NCBI RefSeq assembly: GCF_016888335.1
Contig: NZ_JAFEJG010000004.1
Coordinates: 372,001-436,000 of the forward strand
Direction of reading: 5' to 3'
From: Janibacter endophyticus
GTDB lineage: Bacteria; Actinomycetota; Actinomycetes; Actinomycetales; Dermatophilaceae
DNA length: 64,000 nucleotides
The notes beneath the pieces were generated by a model. That model worked only from the letters and a program-made list of their open reading frames with translations. It searched no databases and had not been told where the DNA came from. Below are positions 49,401 to 60,300 of this stretch, piece after piece. A program made the position numbers and the translations under genes. Position 1 is the stretch's first letter, and each line of letters starts with the position of its first letter.

Positions 49401-51826
49401 CGAGCGCCTTCCACGGCAGGGGACTGGGGCACTGCCCGGCGACCACGCCGGCCCCCACGGGGCTGGGTACGACCGGCGAAGAGCGGGCGGACGTCGACGT
49501 CCGAGCGCAGCCGGCGCCAGCGGGAGGCCTGACCGCGCATCTCCTTGCGCACCGCCTCCGCCTCGACCCGGTAGGCCTCGACGGCGTCCTCGGGCGGCTC
49601 GCCCGGCCCGAAGACGAAGGCGTTGCCGCGAGCGGCGAGCGCCACGGCGGCCGGGACCCCGAGGGCCGAGGCCTGCTCGAGGTTCGTCGACCCCTTTGTC
49701 ACGGGGGCACCGAGGGACCTGGCGTCGGCGACGAGGTCCTGCCAGATGTGCGCCGCCCGGGCCGCGGTCGGGCCGGTCGTCGCCCGCCGCCGACGCCGCC
49801 GACGCTTCAGCCCGCGGATCGTCGCGTAGGTCGCGAGGAGCAGGAGCGCGGGCAGGACGACGAAGAAGACGAGGTAGCGCACCCACGCCGGCCAGCTGGC
49901 CGGGTCGAGCGGGTTGCGGGTCTGCTTCTTGCGCAGGTCCGTGTCGTTCTGCGCCTGCTCCGGACCCTGGAGGACGCTCGGCGGGTTGACCCCCGCCGGC
50001 GGCGGCACCTGGGCACCGACGCGCTGCTCCTCGGTCTGGATCTGCTGCTGCTGCGGCTTCTTGTTGCGGTCCGGGACGAAGGCCGACGGCAGGACCGGCG
50101 TCCACCCGTCGGTCGAGCGGACCTCGACCCACGCGTGGACGTCCTTGCCCTTGACGACGCCGTCCTCGGGCACGATCGCCCCCATGACGACCCGCGTCGG
50201 GATCCCGAGGCGGTTCGCCGCCAGGGCGAGCGTCGCAGCGAACTGCTCGTCGTTGCCCGCGAGCTGGGTGCTGCCGACGAAGCGCGCGATCCGGCCGGTG
50301 GAGTGCCCAGCGAGGTAGACCTTCTCGTAGGAGTTCTTCTCGCCACCGTCGGTGTAGGCGCCCTCGCGGCTCATGTAGGCGGCGATGTTGCGCACCTGCT
50401 GCCAGCCGGAGGTGGCGTCACCGGTCCAGGCGTCGACGCGGGCGTCGAGGTAGCCGCCGTCGTACCCCTCGATGAGCGACCCGCTGTCGACGTCGAGCTG
50501 CTCGGGCAGCTCCGTGGCCGGCGGCGGGGTGACGAGGGCCGTCATCGTGTAGCGGTCCCCGGGCCGCAGCTGCGCCGGGACGATCGCCGTGCGGCTGTCG
50601 ACGTTGAGCCACATCTGCCGGCTCAGCTCGCGGGCCCGAGGACCGGCGAACTCGACCCCGCGCAGGACGCCGGCCGTCGGCAGCCAGACGTCGGACCACC
50701 CGCCGTCCGGGACGGTGACGGTGACCCGACGCTCCTCCCCCGGACCTTCCGCCGCGATGCGGGTGCCGACCTGCTGGAAGGCGGTGCCGGGATCGAGCGA
50801 TCCCTCCTCGGCCCGGTTGCCCGCGCCCCACGCCGAGCCGTCGTAGCGGTCGAGCGTCGCGATGCGCAGGGTGTGACCCGCGTCGAGGCCCTCGACCTCG
50901 AGCAACGGCTTGTCGTAGAGGTCGGCGAGGTTGGGCTCGGTGTACTTGCGGAAGCCGGCGAGCGGGCTCGGGTACTCGGCGATGTCGAAGGGGGGCTCGA
51001 GCTGCGAGCGGACGACGGTCCGGGCCTCGGCCGCGTCACGACCGGGCAGGAGCGGGCCGAGGAGGGTCGCGGCGAGCGCCGCGACGAGGACGAGCGCCGC
51101 GCCCGTGACCAGGCGCGCCCGGGTGCCCGCGCCGTTCTGCAGCTTGGTCCGGCTCCGACGGTCACGCACGACGAGCCAGGCGAGGAGCACGAGGCCGAGG
51201 AGCGCGCCCTGGAGCAGGGTGCCGGCGGGAGCGAGGGTGCCGAGCACGATCGAGGCGGCGAGGAGGCCGAGCACCACGACGGCGAGCAGCCACAGCCGCC
51301 GCGTCGAGCGTGCGACGGAGTAGACGACGGCGCTGCTCACGAGACCGATGAGGAAGGGCAGCGCGACGAGCGGCCCGCGCGCATCGACCGGCGGCATCAT
51401 CGTCAGCCACTTCTTCCAGCCGACGATCGCGGCGCCGAGGAGGTCGCTGAGGGTCTGGCCGGAGGGGATCACCCCGCCGATGAGGTCCTCCCGCACGGCC
51501 AGCGGGCCGCCGAAGAGGAAGTACACGACGACCAGCCCGACGAAGGTCGCGAGCACCGACCAGCGGTGGCTCACGACGATGTGCGCGACGAGCAGCCCGA
51601 GGACCGCTCCGCCCACGGCGGCCAGGACCCACTGCCAGCCGATGAAGCCGGTCCGCAGACCGAGCAGGAGCAGCGCGGTGACGACGACGGTGAAGCCGAG
51701 GTCGACGAGGCCGTCGCGGTCGAGGGCGTACCGGGAGAAGAACGAGCGGGTCCGCTGCTTGGCGTCCGGCTGCTCCTCGGGGATCCAGGACTCGCGGACC
51801 GTGGGGATCGGGTTCGAGCCGCTCAT
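49397..51826 (-). CDS. transglutaminase-like (TgpA-type) membrane protein, catalytic Cys absent
   Basis: The 809-residue protein has six to eight N-terminal membrane helices (about residues 40-260), a large extracytoplasmic part with a transglutaminase-like core, and a C-terminal membrane helix followed by a basic cytoplasmic tail. At the nucleophile position the sequence is GNDEQFAATLAL where active enzymes have G-x-C-x-Q-F-A, so the Cys is replaced by Asp. The His (HAWVEV) and a following Asp region remain. It is probably a non-catalytic binding module. It is coupled to DUF58 and EssC by 4-bp overlaps. Confidence 0.88.
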   Translation of the reverse strand: MSGSNPIPTVRESWIPEEQPDAKQRTRSFFSRYALDRDGLVDLGFTVVVTALLLLGLRTGFIGWQWVLAAVGGAVLGLLVAHIVVSHRWSVLATFVGLVVVYFLFGGPLAVREDLIGGVIPSGQTLSDLLGAAIVGWKKWLTMMPPVDARGPLVALPFLIGLVSSAVVYSVARSTRRLWLLAVVVLGLLAASIVLGTLAPAGTLLQGALLGLVLLAWLVVRDRRSRTKLQNGAGTRARLVTGAALVLVAALAATLLGPLLPGRDAAEARTVVRSQLEPPFDIAEYPSPLAGFRKYTEPNLADLYDKPLLEVEGLDAGHTLRIATLDRYDGSAWGAGNRAEEGSLDPGTAFQQVGTRIAAEGPGEERRVTVTVPDGGWSDVWLPTAGVLRGVEFAGPRARELSRQMWLNVDSRTAIVPAQLRPGDRYTMTALVTPPPATELPEQLDVDSGSLIEGYDGGYLDARVDAWTGDATSGWQQVRNIAAYMSREGAYTDGGEKNSYEKVYLAGHSTGRIARFVGSTQLAGNDEQFAATLALAANRLGIPTRVVMGAIVPEDGVVKGKDVHAWVEVRSTDGWTPVLPSAFVPDRNKKPQQQQIQTEEQRVGAQVPPPAGVNPPSVLQGPEQAQNDTDLRKKQTRNPLDPASWPAWVRYLVFFVVLPALLLLATYATIRGLKRRRRRRRATTGPTAARAAHIWQDLVADARSLGAPVTKGSTNLEQASALGVPAAVALAARGNAFVFGPGEPPEDAVEAYRVEAEAVRKEMRGQASRWRRLRSDVDVRPLFAGRTQPRGGRRGRRAVPQSPAVEGAR

Positions 51827-53325
51827 GCCGCCACCCCGCTGAGGAGCACCCGTCGCAGGTCGACGAGCCGCCCGATGGTGAGCACGGTGAGGCCGGCGAT
51901 CTGCTGGACGGCCGGCTGCGCGGCCGGGTCGACGACGATGACGAGCTTGCCGACCTCGGTCTCGAACTGCGACAACGCCCGCTGGCTCTCGATGAAGGCG
52001 CGGCCCGGCCCGGTGACGATCGCCGCGACGCTGGCGTCGGGGGCGACCATCGCGGCCTCCGAAGCCCGCCCGAAGAGGTCGACGCGGCCGACCGTCGCCC
52101 GCGCCAGGGTGTCGAGGAGCAGCGGTGCCGTCGTCCGTGAGGCGACCTGGTCGTTGCAGACGACCGTGCCGTCCTGCTCGTCCATGATCGAGCGGACGAT
52201 GAGGCTGGCCGCGACCTCGATGGCGACCTCCACCCCTTCGTCCCCGTCGCTGTAGACGTCGGGGGTGGTGTCGACGATCACCGCGAGGTGAGCCCGGCGG
52301 GTGTCGAGGTACTGCCGGACCATGAGCTGGCCGATCTTGGCCGACGACCGCCAGTGGACGTGGCGCAGGTCGTCGCCCGGCTCGTACTCGCGCAGGGCGT
52401 GGAAGGCGAGGTCGGAGCGCGACATGTCCTGCGTCGCCTGGCCCTCCAGGTCGCGAAGCAGGCCGTGCTGGTGGCTGTCGAGCGGCACGGTCCGCGGGTG
52501 GACGAAGAGCTCGGTCCGGTCGGTCCAGCGCAGCTCGCGACGGACGAGGCCGAAGGGGTCGCCCTGGACGGTCTTCGCCGGACCGACGGGGATGACGCCG
52601 CGCCGCTCGGTCGGCACGACGAAGAGCTCCTCGTGCACCGCGCCGCTGCGCAGGCTCGGCATGGTGAAGCGGGCGTCGGAGCGCCCGACGGGCAGCTCGA
52701 CGACGATGGGCAGGAGCGGGACCTTCGCGAGGTTCTCGATGTCGACGCGTCCGGTCGCGGGGTCGCCGACGGTCACCCGGCGCGGGTCGACATGGGTCTC
52801 GATCCGCACCTTCGTCCGCCCGATCGCCAGGGCGACGCACGCGAGGACGAGCACGAGGCAGGCCGCGGCGATCATCATCAGCTCGACCCACTGCCAGCGG
52901 GCTCCCGCCCACCAGGCCAGCAGCCCGAGCGCCACGATCGTCCAGCCGAGCGGGGAGACCCAGCGCAGGACGGAGACGACGGGCTCCCACCCGGGGCGGG
53001 TCTTCTCGGCCACCGGCCCGAGGCGCGCACCGGCGACCCGGCGGACGCCGGTGATGCTCTCGCCGACCTCCTTGGGGACGGTGATCTTCGGGATGGTGAT
53101 GCTCGGCAGGGACGGGCCGCGGCGCTTCGGCTCGTGCGTGCGCGCCATCTTTTCGGCCCGCTGCTGCTCCTTGCTCGGGCCGGACCCGGAGCGGGCGGAC
53201 GCGCGGGAGCGCCGGGAGCGCCGGGAGTCCCCGAGGGCCTCCCGGCTCGTCGTGCTCTCGTCGACCTCGCTGACCTGCCGCCGGGGACGGGTCATCGTCG
53301 GGTCGTCAGGGTCCGGCGCGCTCAT
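51823..53325 (-). CDS. DUF58 membrane protein (type VII-like cluster)
   Basis: A 500-residue protein with a long charged, Ser/Arg-rich N-terminus (about 1-110), two membrane helices (WTIVALGLLAWWAGARWQWVELMMIAAACLVLVL), a beta-rich domain and the DUF58 core (HALREYEPGDDLRHVHWRSSAKIGQLMVRQY). It starts within the MoxR stop (TGATG) and overlaps the next gene by 4 bp. It is the second DUF58 of the window, longer and membrane-bound unlike the first at 27038. Confidence 0.92.
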   Translation of the reverse strand: MSAPDPDDPTMTRPRRQVSEVDESTTSREALGDSRRSRRSRASARSGSGPSKEQQRAEKMARTHEPKRRGPSLPSITIPKITVPKEVGESITGVRRVAGARLGPVAEKTRPGWEPVVSVLRWVSPLGWTIVALGLLAWWAGARWQWVELMMIAAACLVLVLACVALAIGRTKVRIETHVDPRRVTVGDPATGRVDIENLAKVPLLPIVVELPVGRSDARFTMPSLRSGAVHEELFVVPTERRGVIPVGPAKTVQGDPFGLVRRELRWTDRTELFVHPRTVPLDSHQHGLLRDLEGQATQDMSRSDLAFHALREYEPGDDLRHVHWRSSAKIGQLMVRQYLDTRRAHLAVIVDTTPDVYSDGDEGVEVAIEVAASLIVRSIMDEQDGTVVCNDQVASRTTAPLLLDTLARATVGRVDLFGRASEAAMVAPDASVAAIVTGPGRAFIESQRALSQFETEVGKLVIVVDPAAQPAVQQIAGLTVLTIGRLVDLRRVLLSGVAA

Positions 53326-54296
53326 CAGGCCTCAGCACGCTCCGACGGGGCCGGGACCTGGGCGAGGAGCTGGTCGATGACCTGCTGCACGGTGATCTCG
53401 GCGAACTGGGCCTCGGCCGTGAGGATGAGTCGGTGGTTGAGCACCGGCTCGGCGAGGAGCTTGATGTCGTCGGGGATGACGTGGTCGCGCCCCTGGCTCA
53501 CGGCCCAGGTCTTGGCGACCCGGACGAAGGCGAGGCAGCCGCGCACCGATAGCCCGAGACGCACGCTCGGGTGGCGGCGCGACTCCTCGGCGAGCCGGGA
53601 GACGTAGGCGAGGATCGCCGGGTCGACGTGCACCTCGTCGGCCAGGGCCGCCATGTCGTTGACGACGTCCGAGGTGACGATCGGGGACAGGCCGGCCGCA
53701 CGGTCTCGGGTCTTGGCCTGCGCGAGGACCGACATCGTCGCCTCGTGGTCGGGGTAGCCGAGCGTCGTCTTCATGAGAAACCGGTCGAGCTGGGCCTCCG
53801 GCAGACGGTAGGTGCCGGCCTGCTCGATGGGGTTCTGCGTCGCGATGACCATGAAGGGCTCGCCGACGGAGTGGGGCGTACCGTCGACGGTGACCCGCCC
53901 CTCCTCCATGACCTCAAGGAGCGCGGACTGCGTCTTCGGCGAGGCGCGGTTGATCTCGTCCGCGAGGACGATCGTCGCGAAGATCGGACCGGGGTGGAAG
54001 GTGAACTCCCGCTTGTCCTGGTCGTACACGGTGACGCCGGAGACATCGCTGGGGAGGAGGTCGGGCGTGAACTGGATGCGGCTGTTCGTCCCCTGGACCG
54101 TGCCGGCGACCGACCTGGCGAGCTGGGTCTTGCCCGTGCCCGGGAAGTCCTCGAGGAGGATGTGCCCCTCGGAGAGCATGCAGGTCAGCGTCAGGCGGAT
54201 GACGTGCTCCTTGCCGACGACGGCCTGGCCGACGTTGGCGACGAGCTGGTCGAAGGTCTGGGCGAACCAGGCTGCCTGGTCCTGGGTGACGGTCAT
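53325..54296 (-). CDS. MoxR-family AAA+ ATPase (type VII-like cluster)
   Basis: A 323-residue protein with canonical Walker A (EDFPGTGKTQLA), IQFTPDLLPSDVSGVTVY, Walker B IVLADEINR, sensor 1 IATQNPIEQAGTYRLPEAQLDRF and a C-terminal lid. It differs clearly from the other MoxR (27936), which has a variant Walker A, so the two serve separate complexes. It is 85 bp downstream of the giant Ig/FN3 gene. Confidence 0.94.
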   Translation of the reverse strand: MTVTQDQAAWFAQTFDQLVANVGQAVVGKEHVIRLTLTCMLSEGHILLEDFPGTGKTQLARSVAGTVQGTNSRIQFTPDLLPSDVSGVTVYDQDKREFTFHPGPIFATIVLADEINRASPKTQSALLEVMEEGRVTVDGTPHSVGEPFMVIATQNPIEQAGTYRLPEAQLDRFLMKTTLGYPDHEATMSVLAQAKTRDRAAGLSPIVTSDVVNDMAALADEVHVDPAILAYVSRLAEESRRHPSVRLGLSVRGCLAFVRVAKTWAVSQGRDHVIPDDIKLLAEPVLNHRLILTAEAQFAEITVQQVIDQLLAQVPAPSERAEA

Positions 54297-54381
54297 CGGT
54301 CTCTCTTCCGGGTCGAGGTGGAGGTGGCGGTGGCGAAGGGGTGGTGACACGCTGGCGCCCCCATAGGTGGTCGTCGGTGGG

Positions 54382-57300
54382 TCACCACGGGTGCCACCCG
54401 GAGGTGATGGTGCCGGAGGGGCCGTAGAGCTGGATGCGCATCGTGCTGTTGTTCTGGGTCGCGCCGCACCAGTTGCCGTTCCACTCCCACGACGACGGAC
54501 CCGTGACGAGAACCCGGTTGTCCTGGTTCCAGAACCACGTGCTGCTGCCGTTGACCGCGCACCTCAGGCCGTACGTGCCGGGCTTGAAGTTCTCGATCGA
54601 GAACGCCGGCTTGTGGCATCGGGTGTTGCCCGCGCAGTCGCCGCCCGAACCGTAAAAGCTCTCGCCCCTCCACACCCGGGTGATCGCCGCTGGCGGCGGC
54701 GGCGGGGCCGATCCCGAGCGGACGCTGATGCGGTGCCAGGGGGACCAGCCGGCCGCCGACTGGTTGCGCACGCGGATCACGACGTTCCGGTCGTAGCCGT
54801 TGGCGTCGAGGTTGATCGAGTTGCCGACCCCACGGTTGATCGTCCGTGCCTGGCCCGCAGGCTGGAGGACCTCGACCTGCTGTGCGTTGAGGGCGCGCCC
54901 GTTGCGGGGGTTGTTCCAGGAGAAAGAGACCTGGGTGCTGCCGTTGGTGCTCGACCCGCGGCCGTTCGTCGGCTCCAGCGTCGGGCCGTAGACGGTGAAC
55001 TGGTTGGAGGTCGCGGTGTTGCTCGACTTGCCGGCGGCGTTGACCGCGGTCACCGTGACCGTCTCGGGTCCCTCCTGGGCGGCGGCCGAGGACAGGGCGG
55101 GCGAGGCGATCGTCACCTGGCCGGAGCACGGGCCGCAGGAGTAGGTGCCGCTGGCACCACGCGAGGTGCTCCACCGGATCGCGGAGTAGCCCGAGCTGCG
55201 CGAGGACCCCAGGGTGACCACCCACCGGGCCTTGTAGTCCGCCGCCGGGGTGCTGGCCGACACGGTCGGGTTGGCCGGGATGCCGTTGGAGGAGAAGGAG
55301 GCGGGGTTGGCCTGCGGGGAGGTGTTGCCCGCACCGTTGGTCGCGGTGACGACGAACTCGTAGGTGTTGCCGTCGTAGGGGACCGTCGTGCTGGCACTGG
55401 TGGCCTGCGGCGAGGTCGTCGTGACCAGCGCCCAGGCGCCCCCGGCAGCCCGCCGGTACAGCGAGTACTGCGTCAGCGGCGGCCCGTTGGCCGAGACCGC
55501 CGGCCAGGAGATCTGCAGCGCTGCAGAGTCGTCGGCGGCCGTGGCACCGCGAGCGGTGATGCTGGGGGTGGGGACGGCCGGCGGGGTGCCGGCCGACTGC
55601 ATCGCCACCGCCGTGCCGAAGGGGCCCGCGCCGGCGCTGTTGATCGCCTGCACCTGGACGTTCTGGACCTGGTTGTTGTCCAGCCCGCCGACCCGCACGG
55701 GACCCGTGGAGGGTGCGGCGACGGACTGGGTGGTCACCTTGCCGGCGGCGTCGACGGCTCGCACGGTGTAGCGGATCGGTGCCGAACCCTTGTTCTCCAC
55801 GCCGGCCCAGGCCACCTCGACGTAACCATCACCGCGCGAGGCCATCCGGGTCCCGGTCACGGCGCCGGGGCGCGTGTCCGGGGTGACCGCGTTGGAGGGC
55901 TGGCTCTTCTCACCCTCGCCGACGCTGTTGACCGCCATGACCGTGAAGCGGTACTCCTGACCGTTGGTCAGACCGGTGATCGTGCACGGGCTGGCCGTGC
56001 ACGTCGTCGACCCGCCCTCCCACGACACCTCGTACCCGGTGACCGGCGAGCCGCCGTTGTACGTCGGCGGCGCGAACCGCACGCTGGCCTGACCACCGCT
56101 GTCGCGGTCCGCGCTGGCCGAGACACCCGTGGGCGCCGACGGCCGACCCAGCATCGTCACCGTCGCCCGGCCGATCGCGGCGCGGTCGGGGCCGTCCGTG
56201 ACCCTCAGGATGATGCTGCCCGTCCGCGACGGCCTCTCGCCTGCAGCCACGGTGAGCTCGCACCCGGACGCGGTGGCACTCAACCCATCACCGGACTCGA
56301 CGTCCGCGGACTCGATCGAGCACTCCGGCGCCTCGAGCGGCGACTCGAGGTAGCCACGCAGGTCGATCGTCTGGGAGTCACCCTCCTGGAGGCCCTGGAT
56401 CGCGACGGGGCGCAGCCGCGGCAGCGGGACATGGGGCTCCGGCTCGTCACGCTCGTCGGCCTGGGCCTGGTCCTCGTCGTCCTCGTTCTCCTCGTCGCCG
56501 CCGCGGACCCGGTCCGGTTCCGGCTCGATCGGGATGACCTGGACGCCGATGCTGCCCTGCTCGGCCTCGGGGGCACCCTTCGCCCGGACGACGAGGATGC
56601 TGGTGGCGCCGGGGGCGCTGCGCTCGGCCTGCATGATGACCCGGCGACCCCCGTCACCGGTCTGCTCGGTCCGGACCCCACGCGGCTCGTCGTCCCAGCG
56701 TGCCTCGAACTGGGCGTCGGCCAGGCTCGTGCCGATCGGGACCCACGCGTGGCACAGCGACGGGATGTCGATGTCCCGCGCGCGACCGCCGGCGAAGAGC
56801 TGGACATCGAACCCGACCGGGCAGCGCAGCAGCGGGACCTTCGGTCCGATCTGCACCGGGATGGTGACGTAGGCGGTGCCGAAGTCCTTCTCCTCGGCGG
56901 TGGACTGGGCGTCGCTCTGCTGGTCGGAGACCTCGAGCATGAGCGCTGCGGGGCCGACGTAGCCGTTCTTGCTCGTCAGCTTCACCGAGTCGGTGCCGGT
57001 GACCTCGAAGGTCAGGTGCTCCTCGGGGGAGGCGCTCACCGTCGCTGCGGCGGTGATGGCGACCTCCCGGTCGCGCGGCGACTTCACGTAGTCGTTGATC
57101 TCGACCTGCTCGGAGGAGTCGGCATCCATCTCGACGACCTTGTCCGGCACGAGGAAGGGCTTGCCGTCGTCGCCCGTCGGCACGTAGATCAGCGCCATCG
57201 CCTCGGCCTCGTCAGAGTCCTGGATGACGTAGGGGACGACGTGCGGGTGGTCGAGGATGTCGACCTGTACCTTCCCGGCGAGCACTCTCGCGTGCTCGGA

Positions 57301-60300
57301 CAGCACCCGGTCGATCCTCAGCTGACCTGGCTCGGAGTCGATGTCGTGGTCGTTGACCAGCACGTCGACATCGGCCGTGGTCTTCTCCGGCTCGGGCTTG
57401 GCCACGTCGTCGACGGCGGTCGGCGGGTTGATCCACCCCTCCTGCCCACGCACGAGGACGCTGGCCCGGGAGGGGTCGAAGATGCCGTTGTCGATCCCGT
57501 ACGTCAGCTGGTGCACCGGGGCGCCTGGTTCGGGGGCCTTGGTGCGGACCTCGTAGGACTCCTCGTCGACCGTCCAGCCCGTGAGCTTGTCGGGGGCGTT
57601 GAGGTCCTTGTACTCGACGTTGACGGAGTCGCCGCGGGCGATGAGGTCGTTCTTGAGGATCGAGACGTTGACCGTCCGCCCGGGCTGGGCGACGACCTCG
57701 TCGAGGACCGCGACCGGAGGCTGCGGGTCGCCGGGCTGGACCACCCCGACCCGGACGTACCCCTGGCTGGAGGCTCCGAAACGGTCGGCGACCTCGTAGG
57801 TGATGACCTCGGTCCCGGCCTCCTTCGGGTACGCCTCGTAGACGATCGTCGAGGCCCCGACGGAGGTGATCCGGCCACGCGTCAGGTCGATCGTGTCGCC
57901 CCCTTCGCCGACGACCCCGGCGATCGTCACCGAGTCGCCGTCCGGGTCGACCCCAGAGGTCGGCACCGTGATCGTCAGCCGCTCGCCCGCCACCACCGAG
58001 GCAGAGAAGGAGCGCGCGGCCGGGGCGCGGTTGGGCATGACCTCGGTGGGCTCGGGCATCACCCGGACGCGCACCCGGGCCGTCTGGGCCAGCGCAACGA
58101 CACCTTCGGGCTGGGCCGCATACTCCAGGACGACCTGCTGCTCGGAGGTCACCGTGCTCGGCGGGACGTACCGCACGAGGTTGCCCGAGGCGAACGCGTC
58201 CCCCTTGCCGGTGAGGACCTTGACGCTGCCCGGTACGACGGCGAGCGGGACACCCGAGGACATCGTGTCGTTGTCGAGCACCGGCACCGTGACGGTGTCG
58301 CCCGCGCGCACGATCGCCTCGTCGTCCTCGACGACCGGCAGCTCCTGGGCCAGCGGCGGCTTCTGCACCACGCTGATCGTGGCCCTGGCCGTCTTCGTGC
58401 CGTCGCTCACCGTGTAGGTCACCCGACCGGTCCGCGGCTCCTCGGCGCTGTCGAGGGGTGCGGGCGATGTGGCCTCGAGGCGCACCCAGCGGCCCTGGTA
58501 GATCGTCGGGCGCAGCCACGAGCTCGCACCGGCGATGTCGACCGACCGGGTGACGAGGACGTCGGAGCGAGGGCTGTAGTCGTTGGCCAGGACGTCGACC
58601 ATCGTCGGCGCCTGGTCGCGCACCGTCGCCGCATCCGGCACGGCGACCGGCGGGGCGTCCTGGTCGGGGGCGGCCTCGACGTCGATCCGGATGCGGCCCG
58701 GGTTGACCCCGCCGCCGACCCGCGCTGCGTACGAGAGCTCGTGGACACCGGCGGTGTTCGGTGTGATCGTCACGACCCCGGTGTCGAGGTCGGTGTCGAC
58801 CGTCACCTCGCCCTTCGAGGTGATCTCGGAGGCGAGCTGCATCCCGGCCTGAGGGTCGGAGGGGTCCGCGCCGGGCACGTCGTTGGCCAGCGGCTCGATC
58901 TGGACCGGCTTGCCCAGGACCGCCCGCACGACGTCCGGCTGGGTCTTCGGCGCCACGAGCTTGCCGTCGACCGGGTCGATGACGTTGACCTTCGCCTTCC
59001 CGTCCGAGCGACCACCGTGGCCGTCGTCGACCCGGTAGGCCACCTCGCGCTTGCCCGTCTCGTCCGAGCCGACCACCGTCAGCTTGCCGCTGCCGTCGAC
59101 GAGGGACTCCGGGTCGACCGCCTCGAGCGTCACCGGGTCGGACTCGGGGTCGCGCCAGTCCCCCAGGACCGACATCCCCACCCGCTGCCCCGGCGGCACC
59201 GGGTAGGTGGTCTCGCTGAGTGTCTTCTTGCCCGGACGCAGCGCCGGCGGGGAGTTGACGTCGTCCCCGACGACGCGGACCTTGACCACGGCCTTCTCGG
59301 AGGTGGCCTTGCCGTTGTTCGCCTTGTACGTCAGCTCGAAGGAGCCGCCGTCAGCACCGTCTGCGACGGTGACGTCGATGCTCTGCGAGTCGCCCGAGAC
59401 CGAGGCAGAGGCGTCGTCCCCGCTCGGCTGGGTGAGGTCCTTGGGGCTGATCGCCAGGATCGAGCCGCTGGTGTCGGTGTCGTTGTCGAGGACATGGAGC
59501 TTGCTCGTCGTGCCTGCGCGCACCGTGAGGTTGTCCGGCTGGGCCTTCGGCGGCTGCTTGAGCAGGATGTCGTCGACGAGGTTCTCGTCCTTCTTCTTCG
59601 TGTCGTCCTGACGCTTCGGCTGGACCAGGCTGTCCCAGTTGTCGATCCGCTGCGGCGCCTGCGAGAGGTCCCACACCCCACCGGTGTCGAGGTCGTTGAG
59701 CACGAGCTGGCGCCGGTTCTGCCGGAACTTCACCCCTGCCCGGACCTCCTCCCCCTTCGGCCGCTCGAGCTGGACCGTGGGCACCGGACTGGCATCGTCC
59801 CCACCCTGGGAGCAGTCCGCGCCGTAGTACGCCCGGCCGCTGGCCGCCCACGCGGCGTGGAGGCACCCACCGGTGACCACCGGTCGGCTCACCTTCGCCG
59901 GTGCCCCAGCACTCTGGTCCCCGAGCTGGATCCCTGGTCCGACGTCCGCGTCGCCGAGCGGGGCCCGGGAGGCCTGCGCCTGACCGGCGATCCCGACGGA
60001 CTCCGCCTCCGGTCCGGGCACCTGGAGCGCGGCGTACGCGACGCCGCCCTCGCCGGAGACCCCGCCACCGGCACCGGTGACCGGCTCGTCCTTGCCGGCG
60101 ACGTGCAGGGCGTCCTTCGTCGGGTCGTAGACCACCCAGGTCGAGCCCACGGCCGTGATGTCGACGGCCTTCGCCTCGAGCCCCTCGATGGTGGTCGTCG
60201 TCGGCTTGCCGAGCGCGCCCTCCGCATCCACCGGGATGGTGGCGACCTTGCCGGTCTGACCGGAGACGACGTGCACGGCCCCGTCGACACCCACCGCGAG

